The position numbers and the translations under genes were made by a program. Below the pieces are notes generated by a model. It was not told the origin of the DNA, made no database searches, and saw nothing but the letters and a program-made list of their open reading frames with translations. Positions 45,321 to 46,139 of a stretch of DNA of 46,139 bases are shown piece by piece; position 1 is the stretch's first letter; the number at the start of each line of letters is the position of its first letter. This stretch comes from Veillonella magna DSM 19857 (GTDB lineage Bacteria; Bacillota; Negativicutes; Veillonellales; Veillonellaceae), in contig NZ_AUAN01000012.1 of NCBI RefSeq assembly GCF_000428745.1, positions 1 through 46,139 of the forward strand. The letters are read 5' to 3'.

Positions 45321-45558
45321 GGTAGTATTATACTAAAGAGTATGTTATTCTGTAAATATATTTTATAAAATTATAATAAATTTTTGTAAAAATAAAATAG
45401 TCTCCGTAAGTCATGACGTATAGCATTCATATATAGGACTTTTATAAATCAATACTGAGAGTACGCACTAGCACCGAGAGTAGAATAATGAACAGTTCAA
45501 AAGTTACATAGGATAACAACACTTCCTCCTCGTACTTTTAATAGTAAGGAGGGATTAT

Positions 45559-45990
45559 ATGATTACCAAACGACTTTCTTCTAATGTGGATAGCATTACG
45601 TCTGATAGAATAGACACCGTGTCTAAGAGAAGAAATATATCCGCAGATGAAGCCACCAACACCGATACTTATTTTTCTTACGCGTTACCTACTGGATCGT
45701 TATTAGTCCATGAAGATATAATAGACTACGAAATGGAATTACTGGTGCGACATAATGATGGTATTCGTGAAGGAATTGCCATTGGACGTAAGGAAGGATT
45801 AGCTGCTGGACGCAAAGAGAGACTGAGTCAAGGGCTAAAGCAAGGACAAGCTGCCGGCAGTCAATTGCGCGCGCAAAAAATGGCCATATCCATGTTGGAG
45901 GACAAAGCCTCCATAGCTTTAATTAGCAAATACACCGGCTTATCAGAACAAGAAATCCGTTCCCTCGCAAAAGAACATCATTTACTATAA
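45559..45990 (+). CDS. Small protein resembling the C-terminal tail of Rpn/PD-(D/E)XK transposase-like proteins
   Basis: This 143-residue protein has a strong ribosome site (AAGGAGG, eight bases before ATG). The second half contains the run of GREGIAIGRKEGLAAGRKE-type Gly/Arg/Glu repeats and ends AISMLEDKASIALISKYTGLSEQEIRSL, which is typical of the C-terminal tail of Rpn (YhgA-like) nuclease proteins. The N-terminal 65 residues lack the nuclease motifs. It could be the remains of a truncated gene, but the frame is clean and the start well formed. In some bacteria the short tail acts as an antitoxin of the full-length nuclease; this is a possibility, not a finding. Confidence 0.65.
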   Translation: MITKRLSSNVDSITSDRIDTVSKRRNISADEATNTDTYFSYALPTGSLLVHEDIIDYEMELLVRHNDGIREGIAIGRKEGLAAGRKERLSQGLKQGQAAGSQLRAQKMAISMLEDKASIALISKYTGLSEQEIRSLAKEHHLL

Positions 45991-46062
45991 GATATAAACC
46001 ACATAACCAAGAGGGCGACTCATGTCTTAGCAGTCAAGTCTTACGAATGAAATGAATAGATA

Positions 46063-46139
46063 AAAAAGTATCCTACGATAGCTCTTTGAAGCCCGGTCTT
46101 ACGAAGGGCATTCTGCATAGCTATCGTAGGATACTTTTT
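46063..46139. terminator. Strong terminator at the window end
   Basis: Two perfect 21-base arms (46063-46083 and 46119-46139) with A-run and T-run, and an inner GCCC/GGGC stem, form a 77-base hairpin. It can end the 45559 gene on the plus strand or a minus-strand transcript from outside the window. Confidence 0.75.

Overview
The window looks like the chromosome of an anaerobic Negativicutes bacterium (Veillonellaceae-like: a Firmicutes lineage with an outer membrane). The evidence is two large trimeric autotransporter adhesins, one at each end and both needing an outer membrane, alongside typical Firmicutes gene sets (walJ-htrA-rlmH, LytS/LytTR, an ECF-type S component, a DUF3793-flavodoxin pair, strong AGGAGG ribosome sites). 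The genus cannot be fixed from the sequence alone.

Layout. 1-1595: N-terminal part of a trimeric adhesin (minus strand, running off the window) with a G9 tract inside its head. 1873-5788 (minus): walJ-htrA-rlmH, a tail-anchored coiled-coil protein and a CBS protein. 5858-8444 (minus): an unknown protein, larE and a RuBisCO-like protein. 8639-9805 (plus): an aminotransferase divergent from the RuBisCO-like gene. 10163-11171: flavodoxin and DUF3793. 11490-14839: a 2-hydroxyacid dehydrogenase, glnS and an exported protein. 15125-16438 (plus): a small unknown protein and a fumarylacetoacetase-family enzyme. 16562-16702: a 46-residue membrane peptide. 17002-21652: a LytS-type sensor kinase and LytTR regulator convergent with cstA, plausibly a pyruvate or peptide sensing/uptake unit. 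21885-22436: an ECF S component.

22669-39906 (minus) is the metabolic heart: a YheO-type regulator, dpaL (ygeX), ygeY, ygeW, a carbamate kinase, ssnA, a shortened ygfK, a molybdenum hydroxylase (XdhD/selenium-dependent xanthine dehydrogenase type) and two NCS2 purine permeases. A MOSC protein, moaA and galM follow. This is the anaerobic purine (urate/xanthine) degradation cluster. The permeases bring in purines and the hydroxylase, YgfK and SsnA handle the ring. YgeY/YgeW/DpaL release pyruvate, ammonia and carbamoyl phosphate, and the kinase turns the last into ATP. MoaA and MOSC may supply the molybdenum cofactor.

40466-44404 (minus) is a second trimeric adhesin with about 50 collagen-like Gly-X-Y triplets and a coiled-coil tail after its membrane anchor. 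Upstream of it, in 1.1 kb without protein genes, lie two tandem, diverged copies of what looks like a structured small RNA. Each has its own TTTACA-N18-TATAAT promoter, three paired stems and a terminator. I do not recognise the family, and it is the best candidate here for something undescribed. The window ends with a small protein resembling only the tail of Rpn/PD-(D/E)XK transposase-like proteins, and a strong terminator.
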